Source: Lacinutrix mariniflava
GTDB taxonomy: Bacteria; Bacteroidota; Bacteroidia; Flavobacteriales; Flavobacteriaceae
NCBI RefSeq assembly: GCF_001418015.1
Contig: NZ_LIQG01000026.1
Location: 558,001 to 622,000 of the forward strand
Direction of reading: 5' to 3'
DNA: 64,000 bases
Part shown: piece after piece, positions 44,094 to 53,627 of the stretch
Layout of the letters: each line of letters begins with the position of its first letter
Numbering within the stretch: the stretch's first letter is position 1
Position numbers and translations under genes: made by a program
Notes under the pieces: model-generated
The model's input: only the letters and a program-made list of their open reading frames with translations
The model's database searches: none
Told to the model about the DNA's origin: nothing

Positions 44094-47000
44094 ATGAAAA
44101 AAAATTCCTTTAAAACACTACTTCTTTCCGGATTTGCAGCCTTAGTTTGTGCTTCAAGTTACGGACAAGATCGAGTAGCTCAAAAAGTAAACGGAGACAA
44201 CGGTCAGCCAAGTCTAGTTGTCTTTAGTAAAGACGCATCATACTCTATGCAAGATGTAAATACTGTTTTGGCAGAGCAGTTAAAGACAAGAAATAGCGAT
44301 AGTTTTACTCAAATAAAATCTGAAACAGATGATATTGGCTTTCTGCATCAAAAATACCAACAACATTATAATGGTATTCCTGTAGAATTTGCAACTTATA
44401 CTTTTCATGGTAAAAATGGAAAAGTAGTTTCTATAAGTGGAGAATATTACGAATTGGATGGTATTAACGTTACACCAACTTTAAATAAAGAACAAGGTTT
44501 TCAATCTGCAATAAACCATATTGGAGCACAAAGTTATTTATGGGAGAATGTTACTGCTGCTAATCAAATGGATTACACAAAACCTCAGGGAGAATTGGTT
44601 TTATTACCAAATTTGAGTGCACAAGGAAAAGATGCTTCAAAAAATGCACAGTTAGCTTATAAATATGATATTTATGCTACACAACCTGTAGGCAGAGGAG
44701 AAATATACATAGATGCTATCACAGGAGAGGTGCTTTTTTACAATAGTATTATCAAGCATTTAGATGAGCATGCAAACGCTTCAAAAAACTTAATTTCTGT
44801 TGAGAATAATAATAAATCATCTAAAGTATCGGCTTTTAGAGCGACAGCAAATGCAGCGACGCGTTATAGTGGAACGCAAACCATTACTACACGTGTGGTT
44901 GGTTCTAGTTACGCATTAAGAGATAATACGCGTGGCGGAGGTGTTAATACTTATAATAGTGGTAGACAAGACAGTTACCCATCTACAAACTTCACAGATG
45001 CAGATAATAACTGGACAGCTGCAGAATTTAATAACAGTAATAAAGATAATGCAGCATTAGATGCGCATTGGGGAGCAGAGAAGACTTACGATTATTTATC
45101 TTCTGTACACGGTAGAAATAGTTACAATGGCTCTGGAGCAGCTATAAATAGTTGGGTGCACTACGATGATATTCCTGGAGGATTAGGGTATGATAATGCA
45201 TTCTGGAATGGAAGTGTAATGACTTATGGAGATGGTACTTCTACAGGAGCAGAAGGTAACGGAAATTTTGACGCCTTAACGTCTTTAGATGTTGCAGCAC
45301 ACGAAATAGGACATGCGGTAACATCTAGTACTGCTAACTTAGCTTACCAAAGAGAATCGGGAGGTTTAAACGAAGGATTTTCAGATATTTGGGGAGCAGC
45401 AGTAGAGCATTTTGCTAAAGGAAATGGAAATAATGCCTCTCCTTCTGCAGATACTTGGTTAATTGGTGATGAGATAGACAGAAGAAACGGCTCTTCAGCT
45501 TTACGTTCTATGAGTAATCCAAACTCTAGAAATCAACCAGATACTTATGGTGGAACTTTCTGGCAGAATCCTAATTGCGGTACACCAGTTCGTGCTAACG
45601 ATTATTGTGGAGTACATACAAATTCTGGTGTTTTAAACTACTGGTTTTACTTATCTGTAGCAGGAGGAAACGGAACTAACGATATCGGTAGCGCATTTAG
45701 CGTTTCGGGAATAGGGATGACTAAATCTGCTAAAATTGCATACAGAACGTTAACACAATATTTATCTTCAAACTCTACATTTGCGAATGCAAGAGCAGGA
45801 GCTATTCAATCTGCAATAGATTTATATGGAGCAGGTGGAGTAGAAGAAGTTGGAGTAACAAATGCATGGCACGCAGTAGGTGTTGGAGCAGCGTATCCAA
45901 CAGGAGGTGGAGGAGCATCATATTGTACTTCTACAAGTTCTAATACAAACGATGAGTATATCTCTCGTGTACAATTAAATACAATTAATAATACTTCTGG
46001 AGCTCAAAATTATTCAGACTTTACTTCAATTGCTACAACATTAGCTAAAGGAACATCTTATACCGTTACGGTAACACCAACTTGGACAGGTACTAAATAC
46101 GATGAAGCTATTTCAGTATGGATTGATTATAATGATGATAAAGATTTTGATGATGCAGGAGAACAAATTGGTACAGTAGCTCCAAATCAAAATACAACGT
46201 CAAGTATTACTTTTACGGTACCAAATACTGCCAGCGCAACAGCTACAAGAATGCGTGTGTCTATGCAATATAATGCAGTACCTACAGCATGTCAGTCCTT
46301 TACTTATGGAGAAGTAGAAGATTATACAATTAATATTGGTGGCACTGCCGTAGATACGCAAGCACCAAGTAATCCAACAAATTTATCTGCTTCTAATGCA
46401 ACACAAACAACAGTAGATTTAAGCTGGACAGCTTCTACAGATAATGTTGGTGTTACAGGTTACGATATTTATAGCGGAGCTACTAATATTGGAACGGTAG
46501 CAGGAACAACAGCAAATATTACTGGATTAACAGCTAACACATCATTCTCATTTAGAGTAAAAGCAAAAGATGCAGAAGACAACGCGTCTGGGTTTAGTAA
46601 TACAGCAACAGGAACAACATTAGCAGAGGCTTCATCTGGAGGTTGTACAGGAGGAATTTCTTCTTTTCCATATAGCGAAAGTTTTGAAAGCGGATTAGGC
46701 TCATGGTCTCAAGCATCTGGTGACGATATCGATTGGACTCGTGATAGCTCAGGAACACCATCATCTAATACAGGACCATCATCTGGATCTGCAGGATCTT
46801 GGTATTTATTTGTGGAAGCTTCGTCTCCAAATAATCCAAACAAAAGCGCGATATTAAACTCACCTTGTTTTAATTTAAGTAGTGTATCTACAGCAGTATT
46901 TAGCTTCGATTACCATATGTATGGAGCAAATAATTTAGGAAGTGTGGCAGTAGAAGCAAGTAGTAATAATGGATCGTCATGGGCATCAATTTGGAATGCA

Positions 47001-47558
47001 TCTGGGACATCGCAAGGTAATACTTGGCAATCTGTTAATTTAGACTTATCGGCTTATGTTGGAGGAGTTGTGCAATTAAGATTTGTACGTGTAACAGGAG
47101 ATACATGGCAAGCAGATATTGCAATCGACAATGTAAAACTACTTAATTCAACAGCAACTGCAGACCCATGTTCTGGAGTGTCTGAGTATAATAGTTCAAC
47201 AAGTTATTCAACAGGAGACCGTGTAACTTATCAAGGTAATTTATTCGAGAGAACTGCATCTAGCTGGACTAATTTAGGAGCTTGTGGAGCAACAGCAACA
47301 TTATTAGCACAAGATGTTAACTACCCACCAAATGCAATAGAAATCTCATTATATCCAAATCCTGTAAAAGGAGATATGTTATATGTAAAATCTAGTATAG
47401 AGAACTTGCCATTTACGATTGTAAATATGCTAGGACAACAAGTAGCAAAAGGAGCATCTACAAATGGAGTAAACGTTGCAAAACTTGAAGCAGGATTATA
47501 TATGATTCAGTTTAATGTAAATAACACATTAGAAACAAGAAAATTCATTAAGCAATAG
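44094..47558 (+). CDS. T9SS-secreted M4 (thermolysin-like) metalloprotease
   Basis: 1154 aa. The signal peptide is LLLSGFAALVCASSYGQ. An FTP/PepSY-like propeptide spans about 30-230. The M4 catalytic domain has VAAHEIGHAVTSS (H403, H407) and GGLNEGFSDIWGAAVEH (Glu ligand), with VHTNSGVLNYWFYL carrying the distal His. After that come GEVED (about 615-750), a fibronectin type III domain (LSASNATQTTVDLSWTASTD), a MAM-like domain, the short carbohydrate-binding-like module and a T9SS type A tail almost identical to that of the M43 protease. Secreted protease, probably for protein scavenging. Confidence 0.94.
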   Translation: MKKNSFKTLLLSGFAALVCASSYGQDRVAQKVNGDNGQPSLVVFSKDASYSMQDVNTVLAEQLKTRNSDSFTQIKSETDDIGFLHQKYQQHYNGIPVEFATYTFHGKNGKVVSISGEYYELDGINVTPTLNKEQGFQSAINHIGAQSYLWENVTAANQMDYTKPQGELVLLPNLSAQGKDASKNAQLAYKYDIYATQPVGRGEIYIDAITGEVLFYNSIIKHLDEHANASKNLISVENNNKSSKVSAFRATANAATRYSGTQTITTRVVGSSYALRDNTRGGGVNTYNSGRQDSYPSTNFTDADNNWTAAEFNNSNKDNAALDAHWGAEKTYDYLSSVHGRNSYNGSGAAINSWVHYDDIPGGLGYDNAFWNGSVMTYGDGTSTGAEGNGNFDALTSLDVAAHEIGHAVTSSTANLAYQRESGGLNEGFSDIWGAAVEHFAKGNGNNASPSADTWLIGDEIDRRNGSSALRSMSNPNSRNQPDTYGGTFWQNPNCGTPVRANDYCGVHTNSGVLNYWFYLSVAGGNGTNDIGSAFSVSGIGMTKSAKIAYRTLTQYLSSNSTFANARAGAIQSAIDLYGAGGVEEVGVTNAWHAVGVGAAYPTGGGGASYCTSTSSNTNDEYISRVQLNTINNTSGAQNYSDFTSIATTLAKGTSYTVTVTPTWTGTKYDEAISVWIDYNDDKDFDDAGEQIGTVAPNQNTTSSITFTVPNTASATATRMRVSMQYNAVPTACQSFTYGEVEDYTINIGGTAVDTQAPSNPTNLSASNATQTTVDLSWTASTDNVGVTGYDIYSGATNIGTVAGTTANITGLTANTSFSFRVKAKDAEDNASGFSNTATGTTLAEASSGGCTGGISSFPYSESFESGLGSWSQASGDDIDWTRDSSGTPSSNTGPSSGSAGSWYLFVEASSPNNPNKSAILNSPCFNLSSVSTAVFSFDYHMYGANNLGSVAVEASSNNGSSWASIWNASGTSQGNTWQSVNLDLSAYVGGVVQLRFVRVTGDTWQADIAIDNVKLLNSTATADPCSGVSEYNSSTSYSTGDRVTYQGNLFERTASSWTNLGACGATATLLAQDVNYPPNAIEISLYPNPVKGDMLYVKSSIENLPFTIVNMLGQQVAKGASTNGVNVAKLEAGLYMIQFNVNNTLETRKFIKQ

Positions 47559-47588
47559 TTTTATCCCTTAAAAAAATAGCTTAGTACC

Positions 47589-47616
47589 AAAAGCCCAAAC
47601 GTAAGTTTGGGCTTTT
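47589..47616 (+). terminator. Terminator of the M4 protease gene
   Basis: 12-bp stem AAAAGCCCAAAC/GTTTGGGCTTTT with GTAA loop, then T-run. Confidence 0.85.
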
Positions 47617-47754
47617 TTAATTTATAAAAATTTCAATGTTTTTTAGAGCAAATTTTTGCTAGAAAAAGCAAAAACCAGGCTATCACTACTCAATCTTTTT
47701 GTGCCAAAAAGGATTTCAAACATACCGTTCTATCCTTTGTGCGAGAGAACAGTT

Positions 47755-48411
47755 TTAAAAGAAATTAAATATTTTTAAAAAAGAAGTTATAGGCGTTATT
47801 ATTAAACCAATATAGAATATATATTTCCCGTGTTTTCTATCGTTAGCAGAATACGAATGCACTTTTTCGCCATTAGGCAAAGTCTTTTTCGAAGTCCAAA
47901 GAAAATAACCAATAATCAAACCCAAAAAGCCACCTAAAAAAGAAAAAACATAACCACCAATAATCCACGGCTTTTGGTTTCCTTCTGGTTTTGCTAATTC
48001 TTTTAAGCGTTCATTTTTTAGAGAATTAAGTAAATCTTTGTCAACAGGTTTGCCTCTTTGTGTTAATATTTTTTGAGCAAGAGTATAGTCTAAAGCACTC
48101 CACTCGTCAGATTTTAAAAGAATTTCATAAAGTTCCTCGTTTGTAAATTTAAATAAGTAATAATCTTTATCAATTTCATCAATTAAACCTTCAGCATCTT
48201 TTTCTAAAACGCTTTCAGCTTTTTCAAAGTCAGATTGTTTTATTCTAATTTCAATTTGGTTATTTAAAGTGCTTCCCGAAAAAGTAATATCTACAGGTGG
48301 AACGTTGTCCTCAAGGATAGTCTCAATATCCTCTTTTTTCAATAAATCTCTCAGCTCTATAGCTTGTTCTAAAGTAGGAAATTTTCTAAATATTGAATAT
48401 TCTTCTTTCAT
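47755..48411 (-). CDS. DUF2007-type protein with two C-terminal membrane helices
   Basis: 218 aa. The N-terminal DUF2007-like ferredoxin-fold region (FPTLEQAIELRDLLKKEDIE, IEIRIKQSDFEKAESVL) is followed by a helical linker and two TM segments (WIIGGYVFSFLGGFLGLIIG; YIFYIGLIITPITSFLKIF). Function unknown; DUF2007 proteins are putative signal transducers. It is 10 bp downstream of the hydrolase gene, on the same strand. Confidence 0.75.
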   Translation of the reverse strand: MKEEYSIFRKFPTLEQAIELRDLLKKEDIETILEDNVPPVDITFSGSTLNNQIEIRIKQSDFEKAESVLEKDAEGLIDEIDKDYYLFKFTNEELYEILLKSDEWSALDYTLAQKILTQRGKPVDKDLLNSLKNERLKELAKPEGNQKPWIIGGYVFSFLGGFLGLIIGYFLWTSKKTLPNGEKVHSYSANDRKHGKYIFYIGLIITPITSFLKIFNFF

Positions 48412-48421
48412 TAATTGTTTT

Positions 48422-49336
48422 TTATTTATTAAGCATCCAACGTACTAACTCTGCCTTATCAACAATAGACCAACTGTGAGGATGTCGTTCTCCATTCGCA
48501 CGATAACCTTTATTTTCTGTAGGAATATATTCGACAGCTTTAAATTTCAATTCGCTTAATTTTTTATGAAGTTTTTTAATATAGTAGGCGTTCGTTTCAT
48601 CGTATTTAGATAAACTATTCTTTTTCCACCAAAGTGTATCAGGTTCTGTATAAAACCTAATTTTAGTTTCCTTTAAATTTCTAATATTATCAATATTGCC
48701 TGTTCTTAAAGTAGCAACAGAATACGCTTCGTATTTCGAAATATCTTCATCTGGTATGCCTAATTCTTTCTCAAGAGTTTCAATTAACCAAGTGCTTTCT
48801 TCAATAGCAGGCTCTGAAAAATTACGTTCTACATTTTTTTGTGCAACAGTATATAATTCGGATAAATCAAGAGGAGAATCGACTATAAAAACACCTTTTG
48901 GAATGATGCTTGAATTTTTACGTGTTATATAATTACTAATTAATAAAGCCATATTTCCGCCACTTGAAAAGCCTCCAATATAGACGTTATTAATAGGTAA
49001 TTTATTGTCTTCAAATATGTTTTTAAGTTGTTCGCTTAAAAGTGTTTTTTCATTTTCTGTAAGCCAAATTTTTCGGCTATAATTCATATATAAAACAGCA
49101 ATGTTATTTTCTTCAGCGTTTTCAATTATTTTAAACTCACGTTTAATGTCATCTGCTTTTTCTGGAAAACCACCAAAAACGACTAAGACTGCTTCGGTAT
49201 TTTTAACTGGTTTATTTAATACATAGTCCTCTTTTATTATTTCTATAAATTCAGTTTTTATTATGATATTCGGTTCTTTGTTTTTACAAGAAAAGGCAAT
49301 AATGAGTACTAATAATATTCCTAGAAATTTTTTCAT
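48422..49336 (-). CDS. Alpha/beta-hydrolase lipoprotein
   Basis: 304 aa from MKKFLGILLVLIIAFSC-KN at 49336. The nucleophile elbow is YIGGFSSGGNMALLIS (G-x-S-x-G). VLVVFGGFPEKADDIKREF forms the oxyanion side and the C-terminal ERHPHSWSIVD offers the catalytic His. It is membrane-anchored; the substrate is unknown. It probably forms an operon with the DUF2007 gene. Confidence 0.8.
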   Translation of the reverse strand: MKKFLGILLVLIIAFSCKNKEPNIIIKTEFIEIIKEDYVLNKPVKNTEAVLVVFGGFPEKADDIKREFKIIENAEENNIAVLYMNYSRKIWLTENEKTLLSEQLKNIFEDNKLPINNVYIGGFSSGGNMALLISNYITRKNSSIIPKGVFIVDSPLDLSELYTVAQKNVERNFSEPAIEESTWLIETLEKELGIPDEDISKYEAYSVATLRTGNIDNIRNLKETKIRFYTEPDTLWWKKNSLSKYDETNAYYIKKLHKKLSELKFKAVEYIPTENKGYRANGERHPHSWSIVDKAELVRWMLNK

Positions 49337-49512
49337 TTTTAAAATTGTTTGTAACACAGGTGATTAAGCAAAGTTAATAAAAGGAATTGTGTGATATGGA
49401 AATCGTAAATTTTAAGCCTATAAATTAGTAATAAAGAATAAATTTTATGTTTTTTTTATTTTGTAGAAATTAACTTACATATAATACGTAGCTTTACTTG
49501 CAAAAAAAAGAA

Positions 49513-50655
49513 ATGTACAAATTAAGATTTACATTATTACTTATATTAGTTTGCAGCGGTTATAGTTTCTGTCAAGTTGGTATTGGTACTACATCTCCAG
49601 ATCCCTCTTCTGTTTTGCATGTTGAATCTACAGAGCAAGGTTTTTTGCCTCCAAGAATGACCGCTTTACAAAGGGATAATATTGCATCTCCTGCCGAAGG
49701 TTTGTTTATTTATAATTTGGATAGTAGCTGTTTTCAATACTATAAAGGTACCTCATGGTCTAATTGTTTAGGTGAGATGGCTTCTAATGCTCTAGATTGT
49801 AGTTCTTCAGCAGCAACAGGTTCTTATCATACAGAGACACCTTTAAATGCTAGTAATACAATAACAATAGATGTTCTTGTAAATGTTATAGAGCCTTATA
49901 CCGTTAGTACAAATACAGTAAATGGTTACAGTTTTTCTGGATCTGGTAATTTTACTTCAGTTGGTGTAAATACGATTGTTTTAACAGGATTAGGTACTCC
50001 AATTGCTAATCAAACAGATACTTTTACTATTACTTTTGCAAATAATGGAGATGTCTGTACTACAGACGTTGCTATTACAACTGTTTTTTCTAATTGTTTA
50101 GAATATTTAAATATAGGAGCTACTACAGATGGTGTTTATACTATCGATCCTGATGGCGCTGGGCCTATTAATTCTTACGATTGTTATTGCGATATGACTA
50201 ATAATGGTGGTGGATGGACTTTAGTGTTTAATCATAATACTTCAGGTGGTTACTGGACTAATGATGTGCAATCGAGTGAGTTTAATGTAGGTTCTCCTGG
50301 TTTAACAACTGCTAAATATTCTATTTTAAGTAAATTAGATGAGATAAAAAGTACTGCTAATTATGAGTTTAGATTGCATTATCCTACTCTAGATTTAACT
50401 AATCATTGGCGCCAGGCTTTCGATCCTAGAAGTGGAGCTTCAGGTGTTAATCCAGTAGTTGGCTATGTTGGAATAGATATTGCGATGACTAATAATAGTT
50501 GGGGAGGTCTAGAATTGTCTGGAGGAAATACTTATTTAGATGGTACTGTAAGTAGTGGGAATTGGTTTTATTCTATAGGTAGTGTAAATGTATGGAATGG
50601 AGGTATACCTTCAAACTCTGAAGCGGTTAATAGTGTGCAATTGTTTGTTAGATAA
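49513..50655 (+). CDS. Secreted fibrinogen-like domain protein
   Basis: 380 aa. Start ATG at 49513 (MYKLRFTLLLILVCSGYSFC-Q); the TTG 15 bp upstream is disfavoured. The N-terminal VGIGTTSPDPSSVLHVESTE followed by GFLPPRMTA is a phage-tail-like/Flavobacteria surface repeat. The C-terminal part has YDCYCDMTNNGGGWTLVFNH, typical of fibrinogen-like domains. No T9SS tail is seen. It probably binds glycans or surfaces. Confidence 0.8.
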   Translation: MYKLRFTLLLILVCSGYSFCQVGIGTTSPDPSSVLHVESTEQGFLPPRMTALQRDNIASPAEGLFIYNLDSSCFQYYKGTSWSNCLGEMASNALDCSSSAATGSYHTETPLNASNTITIDVLVNVIEPYTVSTNTVNGYSFSGSGNFTSVGVNTIVLTGLGTPIANQTDTFTITFANNGDVCTTDVAITTVFSNCLEYLNIGATTDGVYTIDPDGAGPINSYDCYCDMTNNGGGWTLVFNHNTSGGYWTNDVQSSEFNVGSPGLTTAKYSILSKLDEIKSTANYEFRLHYPTLDLTNHWRQAFDPRSGASGVNPVVGYVGIDIAMTNNSWGGLELSGGNTYLDGTVSSGNWFYSIGSVNVWNGGIPSNSEAVNSVQLFVR

Positions 50656-50674
50656 GCGATAAGGTTTTTATTAA

Positions 50675-51388
50675 CTATACATGTATAATCTCATCATCTT
50701 GCAAAATACTTTCTCCACGTAGCCTCAAGAATATTTGAGCTACAGCAATGGTGTCTTTTTCGCAGTAAACGACTATTCTATTAATGTCGTTATCTTCATA
50801 ATAAGTTTTGTAAACTTCACTACCATCGATATCGTCTTTTGGAGATGGGATACCTAAAACGTGAGTCATTAATTTTAAAGAAGTATACGTTTTATAGTCA
50901 CCAAATTTCCATAATTCTAAAGTGTCAAGATGTGGCACTTCCCAAGGTTTTTTACCAAAGAGATTCAATTTATATGGTAATTCTATATTATGAATAATCA
51001 TGCGTCTCGCGATATAAGGGAAATCGAATTCCTTACCATTATGTGCACATAATAAATGCTTAGCTTGGCTAAAGTGAGAAATAATTAAGTTTTTAAAGTC
51101 TCTTAAAAGTGTTGGTTCTTCACCATAAAAAGAAGTGGTTCTAAACAAACGCGTTTCGTCTTGATTAGTAAAATACCCAACCGAAATACAAATTATTTTA
51201 CCAAACTCTGCCCAAATACCTGCGCGATCATAAAATTCTTCAGCCGAAAATTCTTCTTTTCTTTGGTAACGCGATTTTGCTTCCCAAAGTTCTTACTTCG
51301 TTTTGTCGAGTTCATTGAAATTTTGAGTTTCTGGAACCGTTTCAATGTCTAGGAATAAGATGTTTTCTAGGTTGAGTTTAGATATCAT
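50675..51388 (-). pseudogene. 3'-5' exonuclease (PolB-like exonuclease family) interrupted by one in-frame TAA
   Basis: Reading from ATG at 51388 gives ISKLNLENILFLDIETVPET (Exo I motif DIE), then ...FNELDKTK and TAA at 51295-51293. The same frame continues without a shift as ELWEAKSRYQRKEEFSAEEF, and on through LLCAHNGKEFDFPYIARRM (Exo II) and YCEKDTIAVAQIFLRLRGES (Exo III) to 50675. One C-to-T change (CAA to TAA, codon 32) explains the break. The rest is intact, so this is a very recent mutation, a sequence error or a readthrough case. An internal start at 51148 would lack Exo I. Confidence 0.85.
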
Positions 51389-51424
51389 AGGTGTTTTCCG
51401 CGAAAGCGAAAGTCTTTTTAAAAA

Positions 51425-52579
51425 TTAATTTTTAGCTGCATTCATCATCTCATAAGCCTCATCAATATAAAGTGAAATATCACTAGTATAAGCACCAATG
51501 CCAGCATCTGGAGATTTCTGGTGACCTAAACGTACAATAATAACATTATCTTCAGGCTGTACAATTACGTATTGTCCTAAGTGTCCACGCATCATCGCGA
51601 AATCTTTACCATTATGTTTTTTAAGCCACCAACCGTAACCATAAATAGGATCGAATTTTGGTGTTAAAGACTTAGCTACAAATGCCGAATCTAATATTTG
51701 CTTACCATTCCATTTTCCGTTGTCTTTGTATAGTTTTCCAAAACGCGCAAAGTCTTTTGCATTACTAGCAATACAGCAATAGGCTTTTACTAAATCGTGA
51801 TCGTCGCTATCTACTTGCCAAAGTGTTTGGTTTTCGCTACCTAAAGGTTTCCAGAAGCTTTCTTCAAAATAATCGTATAATTTTTTACCTGTAGCTTTTT
51901 CAATAACCATGGCTAACATTTGTGTGTCTCCACTGGCGTATTTAAATGCTTTTCCGGGTTCTGTAACTACTTCTAAACCATTCATTACTTTTGCTAAATC
52001 ATCATCAAAATAAGCACGTGTTGTTATAGATAATGGCGAATAGTAAGCTTCGTCCCAATTGGTTCCAGAGCTCATAGTCGATAAGTTTCCAACCGTCATT
52101 TTTGATGCTAAGCCATCACAGAATTCTGGAAGAAAATCGCAAACTGGCTGATCTTCACTTTTTATGTAACCTTCCATTATGGCTTTTCCCATTAATCCAG
52201 AGACATAACTTTTTGCCATAGAAAATGAGTTCGATTTTGAGTTGGCAGTGTAACCATCGTAATAGTTTTCGAACCAAATGCTGTCATTTTTAATAATAAC
52301 ATAAGCAATGGTTCCCCAATCTTTATTGGCTTTACTTAAAGTCTCAGTTTCTTTTACTGAATTGTAATTTTTATGATTTTCCCAAGGTTGAGGTGTTCCT
52401 ATTTCGATGGTTCTATTGTCGAATTTTTTATAATCGTCTAAAAACGCTGTTGTGTAGCCTCGCATGTATATTGTGCGAACAGCTTTTATTAAATAATCGG
52501 TATCTGTTATGTATAGAACTGCGATTAGTAAACCGAAAAGAACGACTACTACTTTGAAAAAGTTTTTAAGGAATTTCAT
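51425..52579 (-). CDS. Class C beta-lactamase-fold serine hydrolase
   Basis: 384 aa. The N-terminal membrane anchor is FFKVVVVLFGLLIAVLYI. SxxK is SMAK (S120, K123), with a YYS-type motif (WDEAYYSPLS) and YGYGWWLKKHNGKDFAMMRG toward the third motif. Such proteins are esterases or D-amino peptidases rather than true beta-lactamases. Substrate unknown. Confidence 0.88.
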   Translation of the reverse strand: MKFLKNFFKVVVVLFGLLIAVLYITDTDYLIKAVRTIYMRGYTTAFLDDYKKFDNRTIEIGTPQPWENHKNYNSVKETETLSKANKDWGTIAYVIIKNDSIWFENYYDGYTANSKSNSFSMAKSYVSGLMGKAIMEGYIKSEDQPVCDFLPEFCDGLASKMTVGNLSTMSSGTNWDEAYYSPLSITTRAYFDDDLAKVMNGLEVVTEPGKAFKYASGDTQMLAMVIEKATGKKLYDYFEESFWKPLGSENQTLWQVDSDDHDLVKAYCCIASNAKDFARFGKLYKDNGKWNGKQILDSAFVAKSLTPKFDPIYGYGWWLKKHNGKDFAMMRGHLGQYVIVQPEDNVIIVRLGHQKSPDAGIGAYTSDISLYIDEAYEMMNAAKN

Positions 52580-52632
52580 GGATTGATTTTTATTAGAAAA
52601 CTAAATATAGTAAAATTTAAAAGGATATTGAT

Positions 52633-53151
52633 TTATTGAGAGCGTCTCTGTTTAAGCTTTTCTTTATAAAATGCTTTATCAGCAATGTAAAGTGTTTTAG
52701 AAAACGCTGCAACAGTTTCATTGTTAGTATTAACTAAAGTCATGTCTTTAACAATGTCAAACTGTTTTTGTTCTACCACGTTTTGTTTTATGGTTTTTAT
52801 TTCTTCAGCAGTAAAAATAAATTCTCCATAAATAGTGCCTTTTCCCGGTCGCTTATATTGTGCAGTTACCGCTTTATCCCAAACCACATACTCGTCTCCT
52901 AAAATTTGAATAAGCTGTATCATGTAAATAGGATCTGTAGCAGAAAGCATGCTGCCTCCAAACATAGAGCCTGCATAATTTCGGTTTTTCCAATTTAGTT
53001 TTAGTCTAATTTTTACGTAGTGTAAATCGTCGCTAACCTCAATAAGTTTTGCGGTTGTGCGTCTGTACATTGGAGACCAGTTAAAGCCATATTTGTAGAT
53101 GTTAGCTGGTTTTATAAAGCGTGTTAAAAACTCGGTTGCAATTTTATACAT
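52633..53151 (-). CDS. DUF4442 (hotdog-fold, thioesterase-like) protein
   Basis: 172 aa. NYAGSMFGGSMLSATDPIYM is the hotdog helix of DUF4442, followed by beta strands (KAVTAQYKRPGKGTIYGEFI). Possibly an acyl-CoA thioesterase; catalytic residues not certain. It abuts ogt by one base, so it is in the operon with the next two genes. Confidence 0.8.
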   Translation of the reverse strand: MYKIATEFLTRFIKPANIYKYGFNWSPMYRRTTAKLIEVSDDLHYVKIRLKLNWKNRNYAGSMFGGSMLSATDPIYMIQLIQILGDEYVVWDKAVTAQYKRPGKGTIYGEFIFTAEEIKTIKQNVVEQKQFDIVKDMTLVNTNNETVAAFSKTLYIADKAFYKEKLKQRRSQ

Positions 53152-53627
53152 TAAAATAAAGAGTGTTGTTTATAAGGGCTTTCATGTTCTAATAACCACT
53201 GTTTTCTATGTAAACCTCCTGCATAACCAGTTAAGCTTCCATTGCTGCCAATAACGCGATGACATGGTACAATAATCCATAGTGGATTTTTTCCATTCGC
53301 ATTTGCGACTGCTCGAATGGCTTTTTCGTCGCCTAATTGTCTAGATAATTGTAAATATGAAGTTGTTTTTCCGTAAGGAATAGTGCTTAAAGCATCCCAG
53401 ACACGTTCTTGAAAAACAGTACCTTTAGGGTTTAGTTCTAAACTAAATTGCTGACGCTCGCCTTTAAAATATTCGTTAAGCTGAAGCACGCAATCCTCTA
53501 GAACTTCCGGAATAATATCTGAAACCTTTTCATTAGAGTTTAATACAGAGACCGAAGCAATACCATCCATATCACCAACAATTTTGGTAATGCCTAAAGG
53601 CGAATTGATATAGCAGGTTTCTTTCAT
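53151..53627 (-). CDS. ogt: Methylated-DNA-protein-cysteine methyltransferase
   Basis: 158 aa. The acceptor is Cys122 in IIVPCHRVIGSNGSLTGYAG. The helix-turn-helix and arginine finger are in KAIRAVANANGKNP. It removes O6-alkyl groups from guanine. It has one-base overlaps with both neighbours. Confidence 0.95.
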   Translation of the reverse strand: MKETCYINSPLGITKIVGDMDGIASVSVLNSNEKVSDIIPEVLEDCVLQLNEYFKGERQQFSLELNPKGTVFQERVWDALSTIPYGKTTSYLQLSRQLGDEKAIRAVANANGKNPLWIIVPCHRVIGSNGSLTGYAGGLHRKQWLLEHESPYKQHSLF

